Shown here piece by piece: positions 1-6,569 of a stretch of 18,070 bases of DNA (positions are counted from its first letter, which is position 1; the number at the start of each line of letters is the position of its first letter). Source of the stretch: an uncultured Collinsella sp. GTDB taxonomy: Bacteria > Actinomycetota > Coriobacteriia > Coriobacteriales > Coriobacteriaceae. A program made the position numbers and the translations under genes. The DNA lies in assembly GCA_934675795.1 (NCBI GenBank), contig CAKURW010000038.1:1-18070 (forward strand), written 5' to 3'. The notes beneath the pieces were generated by a model. The model had not been told where the DNA came from. It worked only from the letters and a program-made list of their open reading frames with translations, and searched no databases.

Positions 1-64
1 CGGTCACGAGAAGGACGGCAAGAACAAGCTGCGCGTCTGCAAGAAGTGCGGCCACAAGTTCTAA
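1..64 (+). CDS. C-terminal end of a small zinc-ribbon-like protein (partial)
   Basis: Only the last 20 codons are inside the window, in the frame that ends at the TAA at 62-64. The tail is lysine-rich and ends in C-K-K-C-G-H-K-F, a zinc-ribbon-like knuckle typical of small nucleic-acid-binding or ribosome-associated proteins. Reading it as coding is supported by the strong terminator 27 bp after the stop and by the codon use. I do not recognise the family, and the other half of any zinc site would lie upstream of the window. Confidence 0.5.
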   Translation, partial: GHEKDGKNKLRVCKKCGHKF

Positions 65-90
65 GCTGCCCGCAACATCAAGTTGCTAGC

Positions 91-125
91 AAAGGCCCGG
101 ATGCCCCACGGCACCCGGGCCTTTT
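91..125 (+). terminator. Rho-independent terminator of the first gene
   Basis: A perfect 10-bp stem, AAAGGCCCGG (91-100) with CCGGGCCTTT (115-124), closes a 14-nt loop and runs into a T tract. It lies 27 bp after the stop at 64 and separates that gene from the oxidoreductase unit. Confidence 0.85.
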
Positions 126-135
126 CCTATCCCCA

Positions 136-343
136 CTCATTTGGGACAGACTTAAATGAGCACCCTAACTGGGTAAGCATAAATGAGCGGGTCGTGCTGT
201 ATAAATTGCTTGTGTGCGCGTTTATGCGCGTTAGATTGCGTTTAATTACGCACCTATGCGTATATATGCGCCGTTTACGGGGCAATAATGACCGTTTAGC
301 GGTGAGATACGCAAAAACGCGCACAGACGCGCGTGTTTGTGCG
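136..343 (+). promoter_or_regulatory. Repeat-rich upstream regulatory region of the oxidoreductase/DeoR unit
   Basis: This AT-richer stretch shows no credible gene. CTCATTT (136-142) and AAATGAG (154-160) form an inverted repeat, and TAAATGAGC recurs at 153-161 and 180-188. TGCG or its complement CGCA then occurs at 215, 225, 237, 249, 257, 267, 310, 320 and 340, and most neighbouring steps in the first group are 8-12 bp, close to one helical turn. CCGTTTACGG (271-280) is a small palindrome. A cluster like this upstream of a regulator-containing operon is best explained as operator sites, perhaps for the DeoR-type repressor encoded downstream. I could not fix a convincing -35/-10 pair. Confidence 0.4.
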
Positions 344-394
344 AATATAGAGCTGTCAGAAATGCAAGATGTTCTATGACACAGGAGACACATA

Positions 395-1474
395 ATGGCA
401 GATTCCAAGCAGGCTCCACTCGACGCCGCGGCAGCCGCCAAAGCAGCATTTGCTTCGGTCCAGGACAAGCCGTTCCCTAACGACATCTTTACGGCTCCCG
501 AGCTCCGTTGGGCTGTGATCGGTTGCGGCGTTATTGCCAACCAGATGGCTCAGTCCCTTGCCCTGGCCGGCCGCAAGCTTACGGGCGTTGCCAACCGCAC
601 GCTCACCAAGGCTCAGGCTTTTGCCGACCAGTACGGCGTCGAGAAGGTCTATGACACGGTCGAGGATCTCTACGCCGATCCTGACATCGACGCCGTCTAT
701 ATCACCACGCCGCACAACACGCATATCACCTATCTGCGTGACGCGCTGGCCGCCGGCAAGCACGTGCTCTGCGAGAAAGCCATTACCCTCAATTCCGCTG
801 AGCTCGACGAGGCGCGTGCCATCGCCGACGAGCACAACGTCGTCCTCATGGACGCCACCACGGTGCTTCATATGCCCTTGTATCAAGAGCTGCGCCGTCG
901 CATGGATGCCGGCGAGTTTGGTCGCATGAACCTCGCCCAGCTCAACTTTGGTAGCTACAAGGAGTACGGCGATCTGACCAATCGCTTCTACAACCGCAAC
1001 CTTGCTGGCGGTGCCATGCTCGACATTGGCGTGTATGCCCTGTCCGTCATGCGTCTCTTTATGGCAAGCCAGCCCATTGAGGTCGTTTCGTTGGGCAACA
1101 CCTGTGAGACCGGTGTTGACGTTGCGGGCGGCATCGTCTGCCGTAATGCCGAGCAGCAGCTGGGTGTTGTGAGCCTCACGCTCCACTCCAAGCAACCCAA
1201 GCGCTCGATTATTAGCTTCGATAAGTGCTATATCGAGGTCAACGAGTATCCGCGCGCCGATCACGCGACCATCGTGTGGACTGCGGACGGCCACCGCGAG
1301 GAGGTCCACGCCGGCACCGAGGCTTACGCCCTTTGCTATGAGATGGCCGATCTTGAGAAGGCCGTTGCCGGCGACGACTCTAAGCGTGAGCTTCTGGGCT
1401 ATGCTTCTGATGTTATGGAGCTGATGACCAAGCTACGCGCCGACTGGGGAGTCGTGTACCCCGAGGAGGAGTAA
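395..1474 (+). CDS. Gfo/Idh/MocA family NAD(P)-dependent oxidoreductase
   Basis: A 359-aa cytosolic dehydrogenase of the glucose-fructose oxidoreductase / inositol dehydrogenase superfamily. A Rossmann fold starts near residue 39 with G-C-G-V-I-A (43-48). The family EKP-type motif appears as C-E-K-A (126-129), where the Lys is the catalytic residue of the family. G-G-A-M-L-D-I-G-V-Y (205-214) matches the conserved active-site stretch of the C-terminal domain. About 38 residues precede the Rossmann fold, slightly more than usual. The start is supported by AGGAG at 383-387, seven bases before the ATG. The DeoR-type gene follows after 3 bp, so the two form one operon, probably for catabolism of a sugar, polyol or inositol. 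The substrate cannot be read from the sequence. Confidence 0.9.
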   Translation: MADSKQAPLDAAAAAKAAFASVQDKPFPNDIFTAPELRWAVIGCGVIANQMAQSLALAGRKLTGVANRTLTKAQAFADQYGVEKVYDTVEDLYADPDIDAVYITTPHNTHITYLRDALAAGKHVLCEKAITLNSAELDEARAIADEHNVVLMDATTVLHMPLYQELRRRMDAGEFGRMNLAQLNFGSYKEYGDLTNRFYNRNLAGGAMLDIGVYALSVMRLFMASQPIEVVSLGNTCETGVDVAGGIVCRNAEQQLGVVSLTLHSKQPKRSIISFDKCYIEVNEYPRADHATIVWTADGHREEVHAGTEAYALCYEMADLEKAVAGDDSKRELLGYASDVMELMTKLRADWGVVYPEEE

Positions 1475-1477
1475 GCG

Positions 1478-2224
1478 ATGCTAGCGGAAGATAGGCTCAA
1501 CGCGATCGTGTCGATGGTTCAGCAGGCCGGCTCGGTTACCGTGCCGGAGCTTGCCGAAGCCCTGGGCGTGACGGCGTCTACCATTCGGCGCGACCTGCAG
1601 ACGCTCGACCGAGCACACCGTATCGCCAAGGTGCACGGAGGCGCGACAAGTCTGGAGCGCGCGCACGTGACGCGCGACCTAACGCTTAATGAGCGTAGCG
1701 ACCTCCATAACGACGACAAGGAGCGTATCTGCGCCCGTGCGGCGGCACTTGTGGAGCCCGAGAGCTTTGTATACATCGACTCGGGTTCGACGACGCTCAG
1801 GCTCATCGAGCATCTTCCACACCTTGAAGATGTCACCTATGTGACCGATTCCGTGCTCCATGCTCAACGCCTTGCTTTGCGTGGCATGCATACCGTGGTG
1901 CTGGGTGGCGAGCTCAAACCCGAGACCGAGGCGCTCGTTGGCCCCGATGCCTTGGCAACCTTAGACCGCTACAACTTCAACTGTGGCTTTTGGGGCTCTA
2001 ACGGCATTGCCGCCGAGCAGGGCTTCACGGCGCCCGATATCGAGGAGGCGCAAGTAAAGCGTATCTCGATGCGCCATACGGCCAAGCGCTTCGTAATCTC
2101 GGACGCCAGTAAATTTGGCATGGTGGCGCCCGTCAAGTTCGCGGACTTCCGCGATGCAACGATTATCACCGCGGGCGAGGTGCCCGCCAAATACCAGGCG
2201 ATGGAAAACGTCATCACGGTCTAG
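1478..2224 (+). CDS. DeoR/GlpR family transcriptional regulator
   Basis: A 248-aa protein with the full DeoR layout. An N-terminal winged helix-turn-helix (about residues 3-57) includes L-G-V-T-A-S-T-I-R-R-D-L and the K-V-H-G-G-A signature after the wing. The C-terminal DeoR sensor domain carries D-S-G-S-T-T (101-106), G-G-E-L (143-146) and S-D-A-S-K-F-G (208-214), the sugar-phosphate-binding isomerase-like fold. The length is standard. It starts 3 bp after the oxidoreductase stop, and the Shine-Dalgarno GAGGAGGAG (1463-1471) lies inside the end of that gene, so the two are translationally linked. It probably represses its own operon in response to a phosphorylated sugar. The effector is unknown. 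Confidence 0.92.
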   Translation: MLAEDRLNAIVSMVQQAGSVTVPELAEALGVTASTIRRDLQTLDRAHRIAKVHGGATSLERAHVTRDLTLNERSDLHNDDKERICARAAALVEPESFVYIDSGSTTLRLIEHLPHLEDVTYVTDSVLHAQRLALRGMHTVVLGGELKPETEALVGPDALATLDRYNFNCGFWGSNGIAAEQGFTAPDIEEAQVKRISMRHTAKRFVISDASKFGMVAPVKFADFRDATIITAGEVPAKYQAMENVITV

Positions 2225-2268
2225 CAACGGGGCGAAGTAAGGCCAAAACCATTTAGCTTTCTCAATAG

Positions 2269-2305
2269 AAAAGCGGCAACATCCATTACGGGCGTTGCCG
2301 CTTTT
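2269..2305 (+). terminator. Rho-independent terminator after the DeoR gene
   Basis: A perfect 12-bp stem, AAAAGCGGCAAC (2269-2280) with GTTGCCGCTTTT (2294-2305), has a 13-nt loop. It lies 44 bp after the DeoR stop. The A-rich left side and T-rich right side would let it work in both directions. Confidence 0.88.
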
Positions 2306-2320
2306 GTTGTCTGCCGGTTT

Positions 2321-2377
2321 GTCTAAGTCTGTAACAACTAGACCGTTAAAAGCGGGCTAGATGTTACAGATTGAGAT
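2321..2377. repeat. 57-bp imperfect palindrome, copy A
   Basis: First of three equally long palindromic units. The arms (about 25 bp each) pair TCTGTAAC with GTTACAGA and CTAG with CTAG, with a few mismatches and a T/A-rich centre near 2349. It aligns with copies B and C without gaps over all 57 positions. All three begin GTCT and share GTTACAGAT in the right arm. Confidence 0.8.
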
Positions 2378-2401
2378 TGCTTGGGGCGACGCTGATGGTT
2401 T

Positions 2402-2458
2402 GTCTAAATCTATAACATCTGAGGCTGATTTTGCCGAGTTACCGTTACAGATTGAGAT
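2402..2458. repeat. 57-bp imperfect palindrome, copy B
   Basis: Second unit, starting exactly 81 bp after copy A and separated from it by a 24-bp spacer of unrelated sequence. This is the most diverged copy. The outer arms GTCTAAATCTATAAC and GTTACAGATTGAGAT still pair, but the inner arms do not pair well. Confidence 0.75.
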
Positions 2459-2482
2459 TTTCCCGTTGAGGAGGTTTCGAAT

Positions 2483-2539
2483 GTCTCGATCTGTAACAGA
2501 TAGACCGGAAAACGGATTCTAACTGTTACAGATCGAGAC
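2483..2539. repeat. 57-bp imperfect palindrome, copy C
   Basis: Third unit, again exactly 81 bp after the previous one with a 24-bp unrelated spacer. This is the best preserved copy: the outer 17 bp of the arms, GTCTCGATCTGTAACAG and its complement, pair perfectly, followed by TAGA/TCTA. Copies A and B have TTGAGAT at the right end where C has TCGAGAC. In C the left arm carries the matching change, so pairing is kept. Confidence 0.82.
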
Positions 2540-2568
2540 GTTTTGGGACCGCGGCTGAGCCATTGCGG

Positions 2569-2609
2569 CAAAACCACCGCGAAGGTGCCTGTCCCCATTG
2601 TGGTGGTTT
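2569..2609 (-). terminator. Hairpin terminator of the minus-strand rluA-like gene
   Basis: Read on the minus strand, AAACCACC (2609-2602) directly overlaps the stop of the pseudouridine synthase and pairs with GGTGGTTT (2577-2570), followed by one more T. The loop holds the sequence GGGGACAGGCACC. The T tract is short, so termination may be moderate, but the position is right for the end of this operon. Confidence 0.5.
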
Positions 2610-3267
2610 AGGGCTCCCAGGGGCAGGGGGCTTCGATGTGGATGTGCTCGCCGGTTACGGGATGCGTAAAGGACACGCTGTGGGCGTGGAGCATGAGGCC
2701 ACAAGGACGCGGCGTCCCGTACAGGTCGTCGCCCACCAGGGGATGGCGCTCGCTCGCCAGGTGCACGCGAATCTGGTGTTTGCGGCCGGTGAGCAGCTCG
2801 ACATCGATATACGAGCGCGTGGGCAGGCCGCGGCGGCTCTTAAGACGCTTGAGCACCTTCACGCGCGTCTGAGACGGCTTGCCGCTGGCGCCAACGCGCA
2901 TCTTGCGGCTATCGTGGCGGTCGCGGGCGATAGGCTTGTCGATGAGCTTCTCGTTCCAGTCGATTTTGCCCTCGGCGAGCGCCAGATAGTGCTTTTCGAA
3001 CGCGTGGTCGATGACCATCTGGTCAAAGGCGGGCTGCGTCTGCTTGTCGAGCGAAAACAGCACCACGCCGGTGGTGTTGCGGTCCAGACGGTTGAGCGGC
3101 TGCATGTCAGTCGCGGCAAAGCCGTCGCCCATCGCCAGCAGCAGATCGCTGGCATAGTCGGTAAGTGTGCGCTCGCCGGTGCCGTCACCGTGGACGATCA
3201 TGCCGGCAGGCTTATCGATGGCCATGAGCCAGGCGTCGCAGTAGAGGACTTGAGGTTCTTCGTTCAC
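2608..3267 (-). CDS. RluA-family RNA pseudouridine synthase
   Basis: A 219-aa enzyme that isomerises uridine to pseudouridine in rRNA or tRNA. The family N-terminus is seen as L-Y-C-D-A-W-L-M-A-I-D-K-P-A-G-M. The catalytic motif is N-R-L-D-R-N-T-T-G, with the nucleophile Asp62; the usual His before R-L-D is Asn here. The RluA-type G-R-K-H-Q-I-R-V-H motif spans residues 161-169. There is no N-terminal S4 domain, as in the shorter RluA/RluC-like members. The start is a GTG at 3267 with GAAAGG seven bases upstream. It begins 15 bp after the U32-family gene ends, so both are co-transcribed. The target uridine cannot be predicted. Confidence 0.9.
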   Translation of the reverse strand: MNEEPQVLYCDAWLMAIDKPAGMIVHGDGTGERTLTDYASDLLLAMGDGFAATDMQPLNRLDRNTTGVVLFSLDKQTQPAFDQMVIDHAFEKHYLALAEGKIDWNEKLIDKPIARDRHDSRKMRVGASGKPSQTRVKVLKRLKSRRGLPTRSYIDVELLTGRKHQIRVHLASERHPLVGDDLYGTPRPCGLMLHAHSVSFTHPVTGEHIHIEAPCPWEP

Positions 3268-3282
3268 GTGTAAGCCTTTCGG

Positions 3283-5778
3283 TTAGCTAATTCCCACAAA
3301 CATGCAGCCCGAGGTGGCGCCGCGCAGGCGGGCGGCGGGCTTGCGGCCGGCTTGAGCCGCCTCGACGGCGCGACGGACGCGAGCGACGGCACGGCCAATC
3401 TCATCGGCCTCGAGCAGGGTTCCGTCGACCATAAGACGGCGCACGCCGGCATCGAGTAACTGTGGAACCTGCGGCGTGAGGTCGATGGGGTAGGCGTCGT
3501 ACAGGCGCGAGCGGCCGTGGATGTCGGTACGCACCGGCATGACCTTGCCATCGATATTCTTGAGCGAGAGCTTGCGGGCACGCAGGCGGCAGTTGGCACA
3601 ATCGTGGATGCAGCCGTTGGCAACCTGCAGAATGCAATGCTCGCTTGTCATGACGCGCGGGCGGCCAAAGACGGTGATGCCCAGGACCGCGGGCGCGGCG
3701 GCGCCGAGCGAGACAATCTCGTCGAGCGTGATCTCGGGCGAGAGCCAAAACGCACCGGCTCCGCGCTCGGCAAGTGCCTCCATGCAAGGCGCGTTGTGCA
3801 CGGGCAGGCAAGAGCGAATCTCGGCTGTGGCGCCAACCTGGGCGGCCAGGGCAAGCTCAGAGATGTTGCCAATAGCGACCGTGGCGCCGTCAACAACCCA
3901 CGGGTCGACGCGTGCGTGGTCAACGGCGCGGCAGACCTCGTCGAGTACGGGCACGATACCCTGCTCAAATGTATCGGCAGGGGAGAGTCCGACAGCCTCG
4001 AGCGCGTCGGTGGTCATATAGATGCGCGTTGCACCCTCCGCCCGCGCTGTCTCGGCGGCCTCGAGCGAGGTGACGGTGGCGCAGATCTGCGGCTCGTCGC
4101 GGTAGTGCTCGGGCGCGGGGCGGGAATCACTGGTGACAATCGCTGGCAGCTCGAGCGTTTTCGCGCGCTCCGCGTACGGCGCCAGAATGGCCTCTTCCAG
4201 CGCCTTGCAAGCGGCGGCGCGCACCTTATGTACGGTGGAGAAACCCATGCCACAGCCCTCATCGAGCGCCACCTCAAAGCTCACAGCCTCAAAGGGAGAG
4301 GAACCCATGCGGCCGACGTGCTCAACCAGATCGGACGCCTCGACCGCACGGGTCTTGGCGGCTTCGACGGTAAAACCCGTGGCCGTGGCCGTAAGCGAAG
4401 GGTCGTCGCAGCAGGTGAGCGTAACGGTAAACGGCTCGCCCAGACGCGCCACGACGGACACATCAACAGCTCGGCGGCGCAGCACATCGCGCTTGAGCGC
4501 GGCGCCGGCGGCGTCGATGGCACGCTGACTGCGAATCACGCGGACGCGGCAGCCCTCGGGCATGCTGCGGGGTACGCGACATTCGATGACTTCACCGGCT
4601 GCGGCATCATCGGCGGCAATGGTGGTCAGGAACTGGTCAAACTCGTTATCGTGGCGAAGCTCCAGCAGGTCGCCCTTGCCCACGGGCTCAAACAGCTCAA
4701 TGCGGGCGATGGCGGCGCGGCGACGGCGGTCGTCGGGCTTGAGGCCGCGCACATCGCGGTTGGCCGGACGGCTGCCCAGCACCGTGCCCACGATCTGGCC
4801 GCGGTTGTTGGAACGCTCATAGCTCATCATCTCGTCGCCCGAGGTGCCGTCCTGATAGGCGTGCGTAAAGTCGCGGTTAAAGCAGCGCTTGAGCTGGCGC
4901 TGGCGGGCGGCTTCCTCGTCCTTGGCAACGGTGGCTCCGGCCAGCATGTCATCAATCTGATGACGATACACGTTGACGATGGAGTACACGTAATCAGGGG
5001 CCTTCATGCGGCCCTCGAGCTTGAGCGATGCGGCGCCGGCGTCATACAGACGGCGAACGAGCTGCGAAGTGTTGGTGTCACGCGGGCATAGTGCGCGCTC
5101 GCGACCGGCAGGGGAGAGCGAGCGGCCGTTCTCGTCAATTAGCTCGTAGGGCAGGCGACAGGGTTGAGCGCACATGCCGCGGTTGGCCGAGCGGCCCGCC
5201 ATGGCAAAGCTCGACAGCAGGCACAGGCCCGAGTAGCAAAAGCAGATGGCGCCGTGGCTAAAGACCTCAAGGTCCACATCGGGCGCGGCATCGTGGATGG
5301 CGGCAATCTCGTCGATGGAAAGCTCGCGCGAGAGGGTCACGCGGTCGGCGCCCTGCTCGCGGCACCAAAGGGTTCCGCGGTCGTCGTGGATGTTTGCCTG
5401 GGTCGAGATATGCGTCTCGATGCTGGGCATCGTGCGCTTGACCTCAAAGAACAGGCCCCAGTCCTGGATGATGAAGGCGTCGGCGCCCAACGTGGAGCAG
5501 CGATGGATGAGCTGCAGCGCATCGCTCATCTCGGATTCCTTGATGACGATGTTGACCGTGACGTAGACGCGCGAGCCGGCCAGATGCGCGGCGCGGCAGG
5601 CCTGCTCAAAGGCCTCGTCGGTAAAGTTGGTGGCCTTGCGGCGTGCGTTGAAGCTGCCCATGCCGCAGTAGATGGCGTCTGCCCCGGCGGCGAGTGCGGC
5701 GGCAAAGGGCTCGGGCCCTCCGGCGGGCGCCAAAAGCTCGGGTCTGCGGTTGGTGGTTCGACTGGCGGTTGCGGTCAT
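3283..5778 (-). CDS. Peptidase U32 family protein, RlhA-like (probable rRNA hydroxylation protein)
   Basis: An 831-aa protein of the U32 family. The N-terminal TIM-barrel-like part starts R-P-E-L-L-A-P-A-G-G and has A-D-A-I-Y-C-G. The U32 signature is E-V-F-S-H-G-A-I-C-F-C-Y-S-G-L-C (171-186), followed by G-M-C-A-Q-P-C (201-207). C179, C186, C203 and C207 (C-x6-C-x16-C-x3-C) match the conserved cysteines of this family. A second cysteine group, C-x3-C-x2-C, lies near residues 723-730. U32 proteins act in 23S rRNA hydroxylation (RlhA), tRNA hydroxylation (TrhP) or ubiquinone synthesis. This one is longer than typical RlhA, with a divergent middle region, closest to the long RlhA-type architecture. 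Pairing with an RluA-type enzyme supports an RNA-modification role. The start has GAAAGG six bases before the ATG. Confidence 0.85.
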   Translation of the reverse strand: MTATASRTTNRRPELLAPAGGPEPFAAALAAGADAIYCGMGSFNARRKATNFTDEAFEQACRAAHLAGSRVYVTVNIVIKESEMSDALQLIHRCSTLGADAFIIQDWGLFFEVKRTMPSIETHISTQANIHDDRGTLWCREQGADRVTLSRELSIDEIAAIHDAAPDVDLEVFSHGAICFCYSGLCLLSSFAMAGRSANRGMCAQPCRLPYELIDENGRSLSPAGRERALCPRDTNTSQLVRRLYDAGAASLKLEGRMKAPDYVYSIVNVYRHQIDDMLAGATVAKDEEAARQRQLKRCFNRDFTHAYQDGTSGDEMMSYERSNNRGQIVGTVLGSRPANRDVRGLKPDDRRRRAAIARIELFEPVGKGDLLELRHDNEFDQFLTTIAADDAAAGEVIECRVPRSMPEGCRVRVIRSQRAIDAAGAALKRDVLRRRAVDVSVVARLGEPFTVTLTCCDDPSLTATATGFTVEAAKTRAVEASDLVEHVGRMGSSPFEAVSFEVALDEGCGMGFSTVHKVRAAACKALEEAILAPYAERAKTLELPAIVTSDSRPAPEHYRDEPQICATVTSLEAAETARAEGATRIYMTTDALEAVGLSPADTFEQGIVPVLDEVCRAVDHARVDPWVVDGATVAIGNISELALAAQVGATAEIRSCLPVHNAPCMEALAERGAGAFWLSPEITLDEIVSLGAAAPAVLGITVFGRPRVMTSEHCILQVANGCIHDCANCRLRARKLSLKNIDGKVMPVRTDIHGRSRLYDAYPIDLTPQVPQLLDAGVRRLMVDGTLLEADEIGRAVARVRRAVEAAQAGRKPAARLRGATSGCMFVGIS

Positions 5779-5810
5779 ATCCTGCCTTTCAAAATGCTCA
5801 GATACTCAAA

Positions 5811-5816
5811 AGTATA
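5811..5816 (-). promoter_or_regulatory. Candidate -10 element for the U32/rluA operon
   Basis: On the minus strand TATACT lies about 33 bp upstream of the U32 start codon and overlaps a small inverted repeat ATACT-CAAA-AGTAT (5802-5815). No good -35 hexamer is seen at the standard distance, so this is only a candidate. Confidence 0.3.
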
Positions 5817-5910
5817 GTGGCGCCGTCGCGATGGACGATGCCCGTGCTCCAAGCGGGATAAAGTCTTCAGCAGCTTGGGCTGGCTGACCCCGTGGAGAAC
5901 CGTTCAGCTG

Positions 5911-5989
5911 CCAACGGGCGCCGTTGGGCGATAAAATATTCTCGTAAGCTGATAATATTCTTGCATCAAACAGAAACCTTGAGTACTAT
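5911..5989 (+). promoter_or_regulatory. Candidate promoter/operator region of ridA
   Basis: A perfect hairpin CCAACGG-GCG-CCGTTGG (5911-5927) precedes two copies of an AT-rich motif, ATAAAATATTCT (5931-5942) and ATAATATTCT (5952-5961). TTGCAT (5961-5966) and TACTAT (5984-5989) are 17 bp apart and could serve as -35/-10, giving a leader of about 85 nt. The hexamers match consensus only partly (3/6 and 4/6), but the region is clearly AT-rich against a GC-rich background. Confidence 0.4.
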
Positions 5990-6078
5990 CCCAATCAAGC
6001 GCGGTGTTCAGGCCGAACTGTGCCTCCCGGTGTGAACGCCGCGCTCACGCTCTCTCAACTGATCGTAAGGAGAAAAAC

Positions 6079-6456
6079 ATGAGCAAGACCGTCGTGTCTT
6101 CCGATAATGCACCCGCAGCCATCGGCCCGTATTCCCCCGGCATCCAGACCGGCAACATGGTGTTCCTGTCCGGCCAGCTGGGCATCGACCCCGCAACCGG
6201 CAAAATGCCCGAGGGCGTCGAGGCCCAGGCTAAGCAGTCCCTTGCTAACGTCGAGGCCCTGCTGACCGCTGCCGGCGCCACCTTTGCCGATGTCGTCAAG
6301 ACCACGGTCTACCTGGCCGACATCGCCGACTTCGCTGCCGTGAACGAGATCTACGCCTCCAAGTTCGAGGCCCCGTTCCCCGCGCGCAGCGCTTTCCAGG
6401 TTGCCGCCCTTCCGGCCGGCGGTCTGGTCGAGATCGAAGTCGTCGCCGCTCTCTAA
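6079..6456 (+). CDS. ridA: RidA family enamine/imine deaminase
   Basis: A 125-aa YjgF/YER057c/UK114-family protein of standard length. It starts MSKTVVSSDNAPAAIGPYSP and carries S-G-Q-L-G-I-D (31-37), the substrate-carboxylate Arg in P-A-R-S-A-F-Q-V-A-A-L-P (R103) and the C-terminal V-E-I-E-V-V-A. RidA hydrolyses reactive 2-aminoacrylate and related imines to keto acids and ammonia. AAGGAG at 6067-6072 sets the ATG at 6079; an upstream in-frame ATG at 6004 would add an unusual 25-residue tail. It stands alone before a terminator but borders the purine genes. Related clusters include the diaminopropionate lyase YgeX, whose PLP chemistry makes aminoacrylate, so a link is plausible but inferred. 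Confidence 0.93.
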   Translation: MSKTVVSSDNAPAAIGPYSPGIQTGNMVFLSGQLGIDPATGKMPEGVEAQAKQSLANVEALLTAAGATFADVVKTTVYLADIADFAAVNEIYASKFEAPFPARSAFQVAALPAGGLVEIEVVAAL

Positions 6457-6487
6457 AGCGTTGGCAACAACTAAACATGACATCCAA

Positions 6488-6525
6488 AAAAGACCCTGCA
6501 GCGCGTGCGAGCTGCAGGGTCTTTT
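6488..6525. terminator. Bidirectional terminator between ridA and the PAS-HTH regulator
   Basis: A perfect 15-bp stem, AAAAGACCCTGCAGC (6488-6502) with GCTGCAGGGTCTTTT (6511-6525), has an 8-nt loop. It sits between two convergent genes and has A and T tracts on both sides, so it can end transcription from ridA and from the minus-strand regulator. Confidence 0.92.
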
Positions 6526-6569
6526 GTCAAGTGACGAATCGCTTGTGGAGCCGCGCTCCATTTTGCTCG

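Noticed and set aside
83..379. 98-codon open frame in the region upstream of the oxidoreductase
   Set aside because: It starts inside the terminator, lacks a ribosome site, and runs through repeats better explained as regulatory DNA.
2321..2539. CRISPR array or integron attC array
   Set aside because: Only three units, each a 57-bp palindrome with diverged copies; 24-bp spacers; no cas or integrase gene; no attC core sequences.
3517..5091. Open frame of about 520 codons on the plus strand opposite the U32 gene
   Set aside because: Shadow of the minus-strand U32 coding sequence, with no family features or ribosome site.
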